Positions 1-4,367 of a DNA stretch of 6,287 nt are shown here, piece after piece. Made by a program: the position numbers and the translations under genes. Position 1 is the stretch's first letter, and the number at the start of each line of letters is the position of its first letter. The DNA comes from Clostridiales bacterium UBA3277 (lineage in GTDB: Bacteria > Bacillota > Clostridia > Oscillospirales > Oscillospiraceae), in NCBI GenBank assembly GCA_002362145.1, contig DETX01000055.1, positions 1 through 6,287 of the forward strand, read 5' to 3'. The notes under the pieces were generated by a model. It made no database searches and was not told where the DNA came from. It saw only the letters and a program-made list of their open reading frames with translations.

Positions 1-13
1 ATACTGATATTCA

Positions 14-51
14 ATTAAAAAGTTTAATTCGCAAGAATTGAACTTTTTAAT
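14..51. repeat. AT-rich inverted repeat 1 (hairpin, GCAA loop)
   Basis: Arms at 14-30 and 35-51 pair over 17 positions, with a single G-T position (25 against 40), around the four-base loop GCAA. That is a GNRA-type tetraloop closed by C-G if the plus strand is transcribed. Imperfect pairing continues outward for several more bases (ATATTCA against the complement of the 53-60 region). There is no GC-rich stem with a T-tract, so it does not look like an ordinary intrinsic terminator. It is the first of three similar structures in a row. Confidence 0.75.
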
Positions 52-72
52 ATGAAGATCATAATGAGACGG

Positions 73-106
73 TTTTTGTGATTTTCTTTTCCGAAAATCA
101 CAAAAA
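73..106. repeat. AT-rich inverted repeat 2
   Basis: Perfect 14-bp arms at 73-86 (TTTTTGTGATTTTC) and 93-106 enclose a six-base loop, TTTTCC. The arm sequence is unrelated to the hairpins on either side, so what is shared is the architecture and not the stem sequence. It is preceded by TGAGACGG (65-72) and followed by a GCAGCGTCG linker. Confidence 0.8.
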
Positions 107-108
107 TG

Positions 109-202
109 GCAGCGTCGTTAGACGATGCCTTCTCAATAAAAATAAACATTTTTATTGAGAAGTAGTATTAGACGGCTTATTATAAAATGCAGCGTACGAT
201 GC
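109..202. repeat. Repeated GCAGCGT...ACGATGC near-palindrome pair
   Basis: The near-palindrome GCAGCGTACGATGC lies at 189-202. A longer version of it, GCAGCGTCGTTAGACGATGC, lies at 109-128; the extra bases in the middle contain the TTAGACG linker word. Each can fold on itself, and the two can also pair with each other across hairpin 3. The copies therefore bracket hairpin 3 and part of the following linker. Confidence 0.55.
129..162. repeat. AT-rich inverted repeat 3
   Basis: Perfect 15-bp arms at 129-143 (CTTCTCAATAAAAAT) and 148-162 enclose the loop AAAC. It is preceded by TTAGACG at 118-124 and followed by TTAGACGG at 168-175, so the hairpin sits between two copies of the linker word. With the two hairpins upstream it forms a series with roughly 50-nt spacing. 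Confidence 0.8.
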
Positions 203-221
203 TTCCCCAACGTGGGAAATC

Positions 222-270
222 AATCCCTCAGTCAGCTACGCTGACAGCTCCCTTTACGCAAGGGAGCCCA
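222..270. repeat. Dispersed two-hairpin intergenic repeat
   Basis: Two adjacent hairpins are visible. The first is GTCAGC-TAC-GCTGAC (231-245). The second is GCTCCCTT-TACGC-AAGGGAGC (247-267). The composite CCCTCAGTCAGC...GCTGACAGCTCCCTT...AAGGGAGCC is a pattern I associate with high-copy intergenic repeats in Oscillospiraceae and Faecalibacterium-like genomes. The copy number cannot be shown from one window. It lies downstream of the leftward operon's terminator and contains no gene. Confidence 0.6.
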
Positions 271-280
271 CGCATAACAG

Positions 281-316
281 AAAAACCGGCCTAGGATCGT
301 AACCATAGGCCGGTTT
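281..316 (-). terminator. Intrinsic terminator of the leftward operon
   Basis: An 11-bp stem, AAACCGGCCTA (283-293) with TAGGCCGGTTT (306-316), closes a 12-base loop. Read on the minus strand, the stem is followed by a run of five T (complement of 281-285). This fits factor-independent termination of transcripts arriving from the gene at 369-545. Confidence 0.75.
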
Positions 317-330
317 CATAGCTTTCCGAA

Positions 331-353
331 GCCCCGGCGGAATCCGCCGGGGC
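331..353 (-). terminator. GC-rich hairpin just after the leftward operon
   Basis: A perfect 10-bp stem, GCCCCGGCGG (331-340) with CCGCCGGGGC (344-353), has a three-base loop and starts 16 nt beyond the stop of the small gene at 369. On the minus strand it is followed by TTCGG, with no long T-run. It is therefore better read as a 3'-end stabilising hairpin or partial terminator acting ahead of the stronger one at 281-316. Confidence 0.5.
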
Positions 354-368
354 ATACGCCTCTCTGGG

Positions 369-545
369 CTATTTGTTCTCTTCCTCCAATTCTTCCAAGG
401 CGGCCCGGACGGCCGCGATCACAAAGGCGGAAAAGGTGCACTCCTTTCCGGCAATGGCCTCCTCCACCCCCTGCAGCACATCATTGGGAAAGCGGATGGT
501 CTTGTTGGTGGTGGGAGGAACGGAAGGAATCTGGAATTTGCCCAT
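369..545 (-). CDS. YlcI/YnfO-like small protein, predicted ribbon-helix-helix type
   Basis: This 58-residue reading frame starts MGKFQIPSVP and ends LEELEEENK. It is preceded by a GAGGT ribosome binding site (553-557) about seven bases from the ATG. The N-terminus is proline-rich. The segment NKTIRFPNDVLQGVEEAIAG followed by TFSAFVIAAVRAALEEL has the form of a beta strand, helix, turn and long helix, as in Arc/MetJ-type ribbon-helix-helix DNA-binding proteins and the YlcI/YnfO family. If so, it would act as a dimer on DNA or as an antitoxin-like regulator; that role is inference. It lies 116 bp after rpsR, beyond a hairpin, so it is the last gene of the leftward cluster, read either by read-through or from a promoter I could not identify. 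No toxin-like partner is visible next to it. The coding call is firm; the family assignment is moderate. Confidence 0.8.
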   Translation of the reverse strand: MGKFQIPSVPPTTNKTIRFPNDVLQGVEEAIAGKECTFSAFVIAAVRAALEELEEENK

Positions 546-622
546 GGGCGCTACCTCACAATCTGTTTATCATCTGCGGCGGACAGCTCTGAGCGAGAAG
601 CCTGTCCCCCAAAGAACGAAAA

Positions 623-651
623 TGACCCCGAAGAAAAATTCTTCGGGGTCA
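623..651 (-). terminator. Hairpin terminator after rpsR
   Basis: The stem TGACCCCGAAGAA (623-635) pairs with TTCTTCGGGGTCA (639-651) around AAA, giving 13 bp. On the minus strand it is followed by TTTTCGTTC. The T-run is short, so termination may be partial, which would allow read-through into the small gene at 369-545. Confidence 0.65.
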
Positions 652-661
652 AAAGCCTTCA

Positions 662-898
662 TTAGTCAGCGACGTAGGGCAGCAGGGCGATCTGCCGGGC
701 CCGCTTAATGGCGGCGGTCAGGTCACGCTGGTGAGCGGCGCAGGTACCGGTGGTGCGGCGGGGCAGAATCTTGCCGCGCTCGGACAGGTAACGGCGGAGC
801 TTCGCGGTGTCCTTATAATCGATGCTGGTCACTTTATCCACGCAGAACGCGCAAACCTTCTTGCGCTTGCGGGGACGCATACGCTGTTCGTTGGCCAT
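662..898 (-). CDS. rpsR: 30S ribosomal protein S18
   Basis: This 78-residue protein has the S18 signature throughout: a basic N-terminus ([14 protein letters not shown]), then [23 protein letters not shown] and [27 protein letters not shown]18 binds S6 and sits on the platform of the 30S subunit. C16, C19, C53 and H56 are all present, so this is the metal-binding (Cys-rich) form of the protein and not the Cys-lacking paralogue that many bacteria carry. Length is normal for the family. The ATG at 896-898 has the strong site AAGGAGGG (905-912), six bases upstream. It follows ssb by 41 bp in the standard rpsF-ssb-rpsR order, so it is co-transcribed from the promoter at 1803-1831 and is probably under S6:S18 feedback. 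Confidence 0.98.
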   Translation of the reverse strand: MANEQRMRPRKRKKVCAFCVDKVTSIDYKDTAKLRRYLSERGKILPRRTTGTCAAHQRDLTAAIKRARQIALLPYVAD

Positions 899-939
899 GT
901 TATTCCCTCCTTGTAAGACTTGTCGAAAAGTTCATTTCA

Positions 940-1425
940 TTAGAAAGGCAGCTGGGAATCGTCGTCCTCCAGCATGGCGAAATCCGAAGCGGGGGCCTGA
1001 GCGGGGGCGCTGTAGCCGCCGCCATAGCTGGGAGCCGGGGCGCTGTAGCCGCCGGGGGCATAGCTATTGCTGCCGCCGTAGCTGCCGGCGCTGTCGCCGT
1101 CACGCTTGCTGTCGCCGAAATAGGCGTTGGCCACCACAATCTCCGCGGTGGTACGCTTGTTGCCTTCCTTGTCGGTCCAGTCCCGCATCTCGAGACGGCC
1201 GTCCACAACGATCATGCGGCCCTTGGCAAAGTACTTGGAGATGAACTCTCCCGTCTGCCGCCAGGCAACACAGTCGATGAAATCGGCCTTCCTCTCGCCG
1301 CCGTCCTTGGGCTGAAAGTCCCGATCGACGGCCACGCGGAAGCTGGCCACGGCCACACCGCTGCCGGTGCGGCGCAGTTCCGGGTCGCGGGTAAGGCGGC
1401 CCATAATGGTGATGTGGTTGAGCAT
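940..1425 (-). CDS. ssb: Single-stranded DNA-binding protein SSB
   Basis: This 161-residue SSB coats single-stranded DNA in replication, recombination and repair. The OB-fold occupies about residues 1-105 and shows the family pattern MLNHITIMGRLTRDPELR, then VAVASFRVAVDR, DFIDCVAWRQTGEFISKYF, KGRMIVVDGRLEMRDW and TTAEIVVANAYF. A Gly/Ser/Tyr/Pro/Ala-rich flexible linker follows (about 107-147) with the repeat GGYSAPA. The protein ends in the acidic tip LEDDDSQLPF, the docking peptide for partner proteins; it keeps the DDD and terminal PF of the usual tip but inserts SQ. The start is one base after the rpsF stop and its ribosome binding site (GGAGG in 1431-1436) lies inside the end of rpsF, so translation of the two is probably coupled. 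Confidence 0.98.
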   Translation of the reverse strand: MLNHITIMGRLTRDPELRRTGSGVAVASFRVAVDRDFQPKDGGERKADFIDCVAWRQTGEFISKYFAKGRMIVVDGRLEMRDWTDKEGNKRTTAEIVVANAYFGDSKRDGDSAGSYGGSNSYAPGGYSAPAPSYGGGYSAPAQAPASDFAMLEDDDSQLPF

Positions 1426-1426
1426 C

Positions 1427-1723
1427 TTACGCCTCCACCGCAGTAATCAGGCTGCGCATAACGCCTTCGGTGATCTTCATCACACGATCCAGCTCTGCGG
1501 GGAACTCGGGCTTGCACTCAAAGTTCATGAGCACATAGTAGCCTTCGTTCAGATCCTCGATGGGATAGGCAAGACGGCGCTTGCCCCACTCGTCGACAGA
1601 GACAAGAGTACCCTCCGCCTCCACCATTGCCTTGAACTTCTCCACAAGTGCTGCGGTGCCCTCCTCACCCAGGGTGGGGTTGATGATGTAAAGCACCTCA
1701 TACTTACCGGTGATCTTAGCCAT
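1427..1723 (-). CDS. rpsF: 30S ribosomal protein S6
   Basis: This 98-residue protein is S6, which pairs with S18 on the 30S platform. Family marks are KYEVLYIINPTL at the N-terminus, DEWGKRRLAYPIEDLNEGYYVLMNF in the centre and ELDRVMKITEGVMRSLI near the end. Length matches the family. The frame stays open upstream to 1864, but the start at 1723 (MAKITGKYEV) is chosen for two reasons: a perfect AAGGAGGT site lies at 1733-1740, nine bases before it, and the extra 47 residues would run across the promoter and leader. It is the first gene of the leftward operon. The leader contains hairpins that could take part in S6:S18 autoregulation. Confidence 0.98.
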   Translation of the reverse strand: MAKITGKYEVLYIINPTLGEEGTAALVEKFKAMVEAEGTLVSVDEWGKRRLAYPIEDLNEGYYVLMNFECKPEFPAELDRVMKITEGVMRSLITAVEA

Positions 1724-1751
1724 GTTGATTGCACCTCCTTTTGGACTTTTG

Positions 1752-1794
1752 GCCCCCGGTCTCGCCGGGAGCAAGGATCGCCTGCCATTGGCAG
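1752..1794 (-). promoter_or_regulatory. rpsF leader hairpins, candidate S6:S18 feedback element
   Basis: Between the predicted transcription start (about 1796) and the rpsF ribosome binding site, the minus-strand RNA can form two hairpins. One is CTGCC-AAT-GGCAG (1794-1782). The other is GCTCCCGG-CGAGA-CCGGGGGC (1772-1752), with 8 pairs including one G-U. In several bacteria the S6:S18 complex binds its own mRNA leader through an exposed CCG that imitates its 16S rRNA site, and the second hairpin contains CCG on its 3' arm. Whether the CCG is exposed as required cannot be judged by eye, so the assignment is inference. Confidence 0.4.
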
Positions 1795-1802
1795 ACTGAT
1801 TT

Positions 1803-1831
1803 ATTTTATCCGAACAAGCGGCAATTGTCAA
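1803..1831 (-). promoter_or_regulatory. Sigma-A-type promoter of rpsF-ssb-rpsR
   Basis: On the minus strand the -35 box TTGACA (1831-1826) matches consensus at all six positions. It is followed after exactly 17 bp by the -10 box TAAAAT (1808-1803), a match at five of six. Transcription should start near 1796, giving a leader of about 70 nt before rpsF. The sequence around the -35 (1832-1860) is rich in A and T, which may help RNA polymerase binding. Confidence 0.85.
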
Positions 1832-1906
1832 GACTTTTTCATTGAAAAATCCGGGTTTTTCCAAATTCCCCGGGTTTTGGGCCGAGATAAGAAAATTGTA
1901 AGAAAA

Positions 1907-1950
1907 ACTTAATCCATTCTTAGACGCTTCTTAGAGACTTCCTAAGAAGT
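1907..1950 (+). promoter_or_regulatory. 11-bp-phased repeats, candidate response-regulator operator
   Basis: Four adjacent 11-bp blocks can be aligned: ACTTAATCCAT (1907-1917), TCTTAGACGCT (1918-1928), TCTTAGAGACT (1929-1939) and TCCTAAGAAGT (1940-1950). The middle two match at nine of eleven positions; the outer two match less well. The same stretch also contains the inverted repeat CTTCTTAG-N7-CTAAGAAG (1927-1949). Direct repeats phased at 11 bp just upstream of a -10 box are typical of OmpR/PhoB-type response-regulator sites, and here they cover the place where a -35 box is weak or missing. The regulator is unknown. Confidence 0.5.
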
Positions 1951-1954
1951 TTTG

Positions 1955-1963
1955 TGCTATAAT
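1955..1963 (+). promoter_or_regulatory. Extended -10 promoter of the C39-like peptidase gene
   Basis: TGCTATAAT is a perfect extended -10 (TG-N-TATAAT). No good TTGACA box lies 16-18 bp upstream; that space is filled by the phased repeats. Transcription would begin near 1970, leaving a leader of about 23 nt with the ribosome binding site AAAGGAGG at 1976-1983. Confidence 0.75.
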
Positions 1964-1992
1964 CGGGGCAGACATAAAGGAGGGCAGCATCC

Positions 1993-2775
1993 ATGAGACA
2001 TAAAAAGCTGTTTCGTCTGATTCTTGTGCTGGGCGTCGCCGCCCTGGCTCTGACCTGGGGCGCCGGGCCGCTGTACCGGCTGTACCGGGACGTGTCCTTT
2101 TCCTGGACGGGCCACACCCAGGCGGAGCGGGAAGTGAAGGCCTTCGCCCAGGAGCACGGCGTCTCCATCGGCGAATATCCCCAGTACATTCTGGACTTGT
2201 ACGAGAGTAACCCCGAGACCCGGGATTTCGTCATGAACTACCCCTTCCGGGACCAGGACCCCGCGGTGGACCTGGGCGGCTACTCCCGGGAGACGGTGCC
2301 GCTGTTCTTGCAGTGGGACCCCATGTGGGGCTATCACAAGTACGGCGGCACCTGCGTGGCCGTCAGCGGCTGCGGACCCACCTGCCTGGCCATGGCCGGG
2401 TACTATCTCACGGGAGACAGCCGCTTCTCCCCGGACCAGGTGGCGGACTACGCCCAGGAGGGCGGCTACTATTCCTCCGGCCAGGGCTCCTCCTGGACCC
2501 TCATCAGCGAGGGGGCGGGAAAGCTGGGCCTCAAGGCCACGGAGCTGCCCCTGGTGAAAAAGAAGCTGGTGGAGGCGGTGGAGGCGGGCAAGCCGGTGAT
2601 TCTGGCCCTCCGGGCTGGGGACTTCACCACCTCCGGCCACTACATTGTCCTGACGGGCTGGGAGGACGGGGCCTTCCGGGTCAACGACCCCAACAGCCGC
2701 ATCCGCTCCGGGCAGACCTGGACCTACGAGCGGCTGGAAGATCAGATAAGAAACATCTGGGCCATCTCGAAATAG
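1993..2775 (+). CDS. Membrane-anchored C39-like cysteine peptidase
   Basis: This 260-residue protein has a short basic N-terminus (MRHKKLFR) and a hydrophobic segment at about 9-25 that acts as signal anchor or signal peptide, with no lipobox Cys, so the rest should lie outside the membrane. The C-terminal half, about 100-260, is a papain-like C39_2-type domain: VPLFLQWDPMWG, then GGTCVAVSGCGPTCLAMAGYY with the predicted nucleophile C127, SGHYIVLTGW with H216, and FRVNDPNS with D232. Members of this family cleave peptides or remodel cell-wall or secreted proteins; the substrate here is unknown. C121 and C131 flank C127 and could form a disulfide. No ABC transporter ATPase or bacteriocin precursor lies beside it, so a bacteriocin leader-processing role is unsupported. 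It is a single-gene unit, divergent from rpsF, starting at an ATG nine bases after AAAGGAGG and closed by two hairpins. Confidence 0.87.
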   Translation: MRHKKLFRLILVLGVAALALTWGAGPLYRLYRDVSFSWTGHTQAEREVKAFAQEHGVSIGEYPQYILDLYESNPETRDFVMNYPFRDQDPAVDLGGYSRETVPLFLQWDPMWGYHKYGGTCVAVSGCGPTCLAMAGYYLTGDSRFSPDQVADYAQEGGYYSSGQGSSWTLISEGAGKLGLKATELPLVKKKLVEAVEAGKPVILALRAGDFTTSGHYIVLTGWEDGAFRVNDPNSRIRSGQTWTYERLEDQIRNIWAISK

Positions 2776-2784
2776 CCTGCCAAC

Positions 2785-2802
2785 AACCCGCACGGGGGTT
2801 TT
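2785..2802 (+). terminator. Short terminator after the C39-like gene
   Basis: AACCC (2785-2789) pairs with GGGTT (2796-2800) around a six-base loop, and the stem runs into TTTT (2799-2802). It begins nine bases after the TAG stop. The stem is short, so it is probably a partial terminator backed up by the next hairpin. Confidence 0.45.
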
Positions 2803-2812
2803 ACATATTGTG

Positions 2813-2843
2813 AAGTGCCCGCTCTTAAGGAGCGGGCGCTTTC
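2813..2843 (+). terminator. Strong hairpin terminator
   Basis: AAGTGCCCGCTC (2813-2824) pairs with GAGCGGGCGCTT (2830-2841) over 12 positions, one of them G-T, around the loop TTAAG. It is followed by TTCTGCTGT. The stem is strong but the T-run is weak. It separates the C39-like gene from the sugar locus. Confidence 0.7.
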
Positions 2844-2872
2844 TGCTGTCAGATGAAAGCAGGATCAATTAC

Positions 2873-2922
2873 GCGGGGGGACGTTCCGGCGGTCAGGCCG
2901 GGCGCTCCCCGCTTTGGTTTTT
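2873..2922 (+). terminator. Nested hairpin with T-rich tail
   Basis: The outer stem is GCGGGG (2873-2878) with CCCCGC (2907-2912). An inner stem, CCGGC-GGTCAG-GCCGG, lies at 2886-2901. The outer stem is followed by TTTGGTTTTT. It has terminator form on the plus strand but lies upstream of the predicted kinase promoter and well past the C39-like gene. It could be a third stop signal or a remnant of a lost gene's 3' end. Confidence 0.4.
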
Positions 2923-2974
2923 GGTGATTCCATTTCGGCAGCGCGCGAATCTTCCGGAACTCTGAAAAAAGCCC

Positions 2975-3002
2975 TTGCCTTTGGGCCGTATTTCGGTAAA
3001 AT
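2975..3002 (+). promoter_or_regulatory. Predicted promoter of the sugar locus
   Basis: TTGCCT (2975-2980) and TAAAAT (2997-3002) are separated by 16 bp, matching consensus at four and five of six positions. Transcription would start near 3009 and read through the kinase and permease remnants towards the beta-galactosidase gene. No other convincing promoter is visible before 4605. Confidence 0.5.
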
Positions 3003-3046
3003 AGTGGTAGAGTAAGCCGCGGCCGCAAAGCGCGGAAAGGCCGGAG

Positions 3047-4024
3047 GTGGGACCCAGATGGAAAAGAAACGAAAAAAACGCCTCGCTGACCCATACCTAC
3101 TACCGCAGTTTCCTGCTTTTGATTGTGATTCCGCTGGTTCTGGTGTTCATGGTGGCGGAAATTGTCATCGGCTATCTGATCAGAAATGCTTCCATCGAAA
3201 CCATTGACGCGGTTCAGGAGAACATTGCCACAGCACTGAGCAATGACGTGAGAACCAACGCGCTGCAGCTCTCCCATTTTGTCTGCATCAACGGCGGCGA
3301 ATTTACCCAGGTGGCGGCGGAGGTCCACAACAGTACGGGCAGCGCGTGGTATGAGGCGGACCAGCTTTTGCAAAGGGCGTTCCGAACCGCGATGGTTCCC
3401 TCCCAGGCCATTGTGGCCGGCGGCTTTTACATGAAGGGCGGCGGCGCCGTCTACATGAAGGAAACCATTGTGCTGCCGGAGGAGGAAATCCGCGCTGAGC
3501 CCTGGTACGGGGAAGCCGTGGAGCGCCCGAACACCGTGGTGCTGGGCGGGTATGATACCAGCCGGGTGCGGCTGACGGGCAATATTCAAAAAGGGAATCA
3601 GCTGGTTGTGGCCACCGCCCTGGCTACGGACCTGGCCACGGATAAGAGCGGTGAAATTGATGTCGTCACCTTTTTCACCATTTCCCAGATCAGCGATGTG
3701 CTCGCCGCCCAGAACCGGGATGGCAACATGGGCTTCAGCGTCATTCTGGACGGCAGCGGACAGGTGATTTACGGAGATATGGGAAAGGAAGCCGTCCGGG
3801 ATTTCTTTGGGCAGCGGCTGGGGGAATTTCCCCCGGGGAGCCAAACCCGCAGGGCCGCGCTGCTGGAGGAAGGCAATTGCGACTATTTCTTCCGCACCAG
3901 AGCCATCCCGGATACCGACTGGTCGGTGGTGACCTTTACAAAGGAAGCCAGCCTGCCTGAACTATATGCTTCCCCGGCTGACCTTGCAGCCGGGGGTGGA
4001 AAATTCCATTACCCACGGCTTTGA
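3047..4024 (+). pseudogene. Sensor half of a YesM-type histidine kinase, broken
   Basis: The frame encodes a membrane segment at about residues 21-46 (RSFLLLIVIPLVLVFMVAEI) and an extracellular Cache-like sensor domain at about 47-300. It contains YMKGGGAVYMKETIVLPEEE, WYGEAVERPNT and VVTFFTISQISDVL, and ends DTDWSVVTFTKEAS (to residue 302). This is the usual input half of kinases that sense extracellular sugars or oligosaccharides. After about residue 303 the frame runs into unrelated sequence (LYASPADLAAGGG) and stops at 4024, because the family sequence continues in another frame. The second membrane segment, HAMP and the phosphoacceptor histidine are missing. The start is also uncertain: this frame begins at GTG 3047, whereas the best ribosome binding site (GGAGGT, 3043-3048) points to ATG 3058, which is out of frame by one base across a run of seven A. 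Confidence 0.8.
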
Positions 4025-4367
4025 CGAGATGGACGAGGAGCTGGGCCAGATCCGGGTATCCGTCTATCAGGATGGAGATTTTCTCTGCCTGAGCGTATGG
4101 GACAACGGCAGGGGGATGTCCCGGGAGCAGATTGCCCAGCTTCTCCGGGGACGCCCCCGGAGACGGGATGACAACAGCAGCATTGGCCTTGAAAACGTGC
4201 TGGCGCGAATCCGGCTGAATTTTGGCCAGGCCGCCGGATTTGAAATCGAGAGCGAGCTGGGGAAATTTACCCGGATTGTGCTGAAGCTGCCGTTATCGGC
4301 CTGTACCCGAAGGGAGGAGGAGGCTTATGATATCTGTATATGCCCAAGGGCAAGCTGCGGACGCTGA
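3957..4367 (+). pseudogene. ATP-binding half of the same histidine kinase, broken
   Basis: In a different frame from the sensor half, the sequence reads YMLPRLTLQPGVENSITHGF, the N-box region of YesM-family kinases (usual form LQPLVENAIxHG). It is followed by LSVWDNGRGMS (G1 box), SSIGLENVLARIRLNFG (G2 region) and FEIESELGKFTRIVLKLPL (final strand). This is a nearly complete HATPase_c domain of about 120 residues. It lacks the preceding dimerisation and phosphoacceptor domain (NPHFLYN in relatives), so it cannot autophosphorylate. The frame runs on past the likely original end into the next junction and stops at 4367. The ATG at 3966 has no ribosome binding site and is not a genuine start. 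The joint with the sensor half falls at about 3950-3966. Confidence 0.85.
4311..4339 (+). other. Start of a lost response regulator gene, deletion joint
   Basis: GGGAGGAGG (4311-4319) lies a proper distance before ATG 4327, which reads MISVY, exactly where the partner response regulator of a YesM-type kinase usually starts. No receiver-domain sequence (no DDE motif) follows: within about a dozen bases the sequence becomes the 3' end of an ABC permease. The ATG and its ribosome binding site are seen; the identity of the lost gene is inferred from the usual gene order. Confidence 0.45.

Noticed and set aside
118..124. Possible integron attC core (CGTTAGACG resembles GTTRRRY)
   Set aside because: No matching RYYYAAC partner is placed at the right distance, the hairpins are perfect and AT-rich unlike attC, and no integrase or cassette genes are visible.
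155..183. Promoter-like pair TTGAGA (155-160), 17 bp, TATTAT (178-183)
   Set aside because: The -35-like box lies within hairpin 3, in AT-rich DNA where such matches arise by chance, and no gene follows on the plus strand.
1..205. CRISPR array or retron non-coding RNA
   Set aside because: There are no identical repeats of CRISPR length with unique spacers and no Cas gene or reverse transcriptase in the window. Only a short linker word is shared.
373..708. A 111-codon plus-strand frame over the small gene and rpsR end
   Set aside because: It overlaps the convincing minus-strand YlcI/YnfO-like gene, the rpsR terminator and the end of rpsR, and has a composition unlike a folded protein.
1724..1864. 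Upstream extension of rpsF by 47 codons
   Set aside because: It would run through the -10 and -35 boxes, the leader hairpins and the perfect ribosome binding site. S6 proteins start at the MAKITGKYEV position.
1957..2868. A 303-codon minus-strand frame opposite the C39-like gene
   Set aside because: It overlaps a gene with a clear promoter, ribosome binding site and catalytic triad. Its translation has no family features and it crosses two terminators.
2849..3844. A 331-codon minus-strand frame opposite the kinase sensor
   Set aside because: It is a shadow of the sensor-domain codons; it covers the predicted promoter and hairpins and has no recognisable motif.
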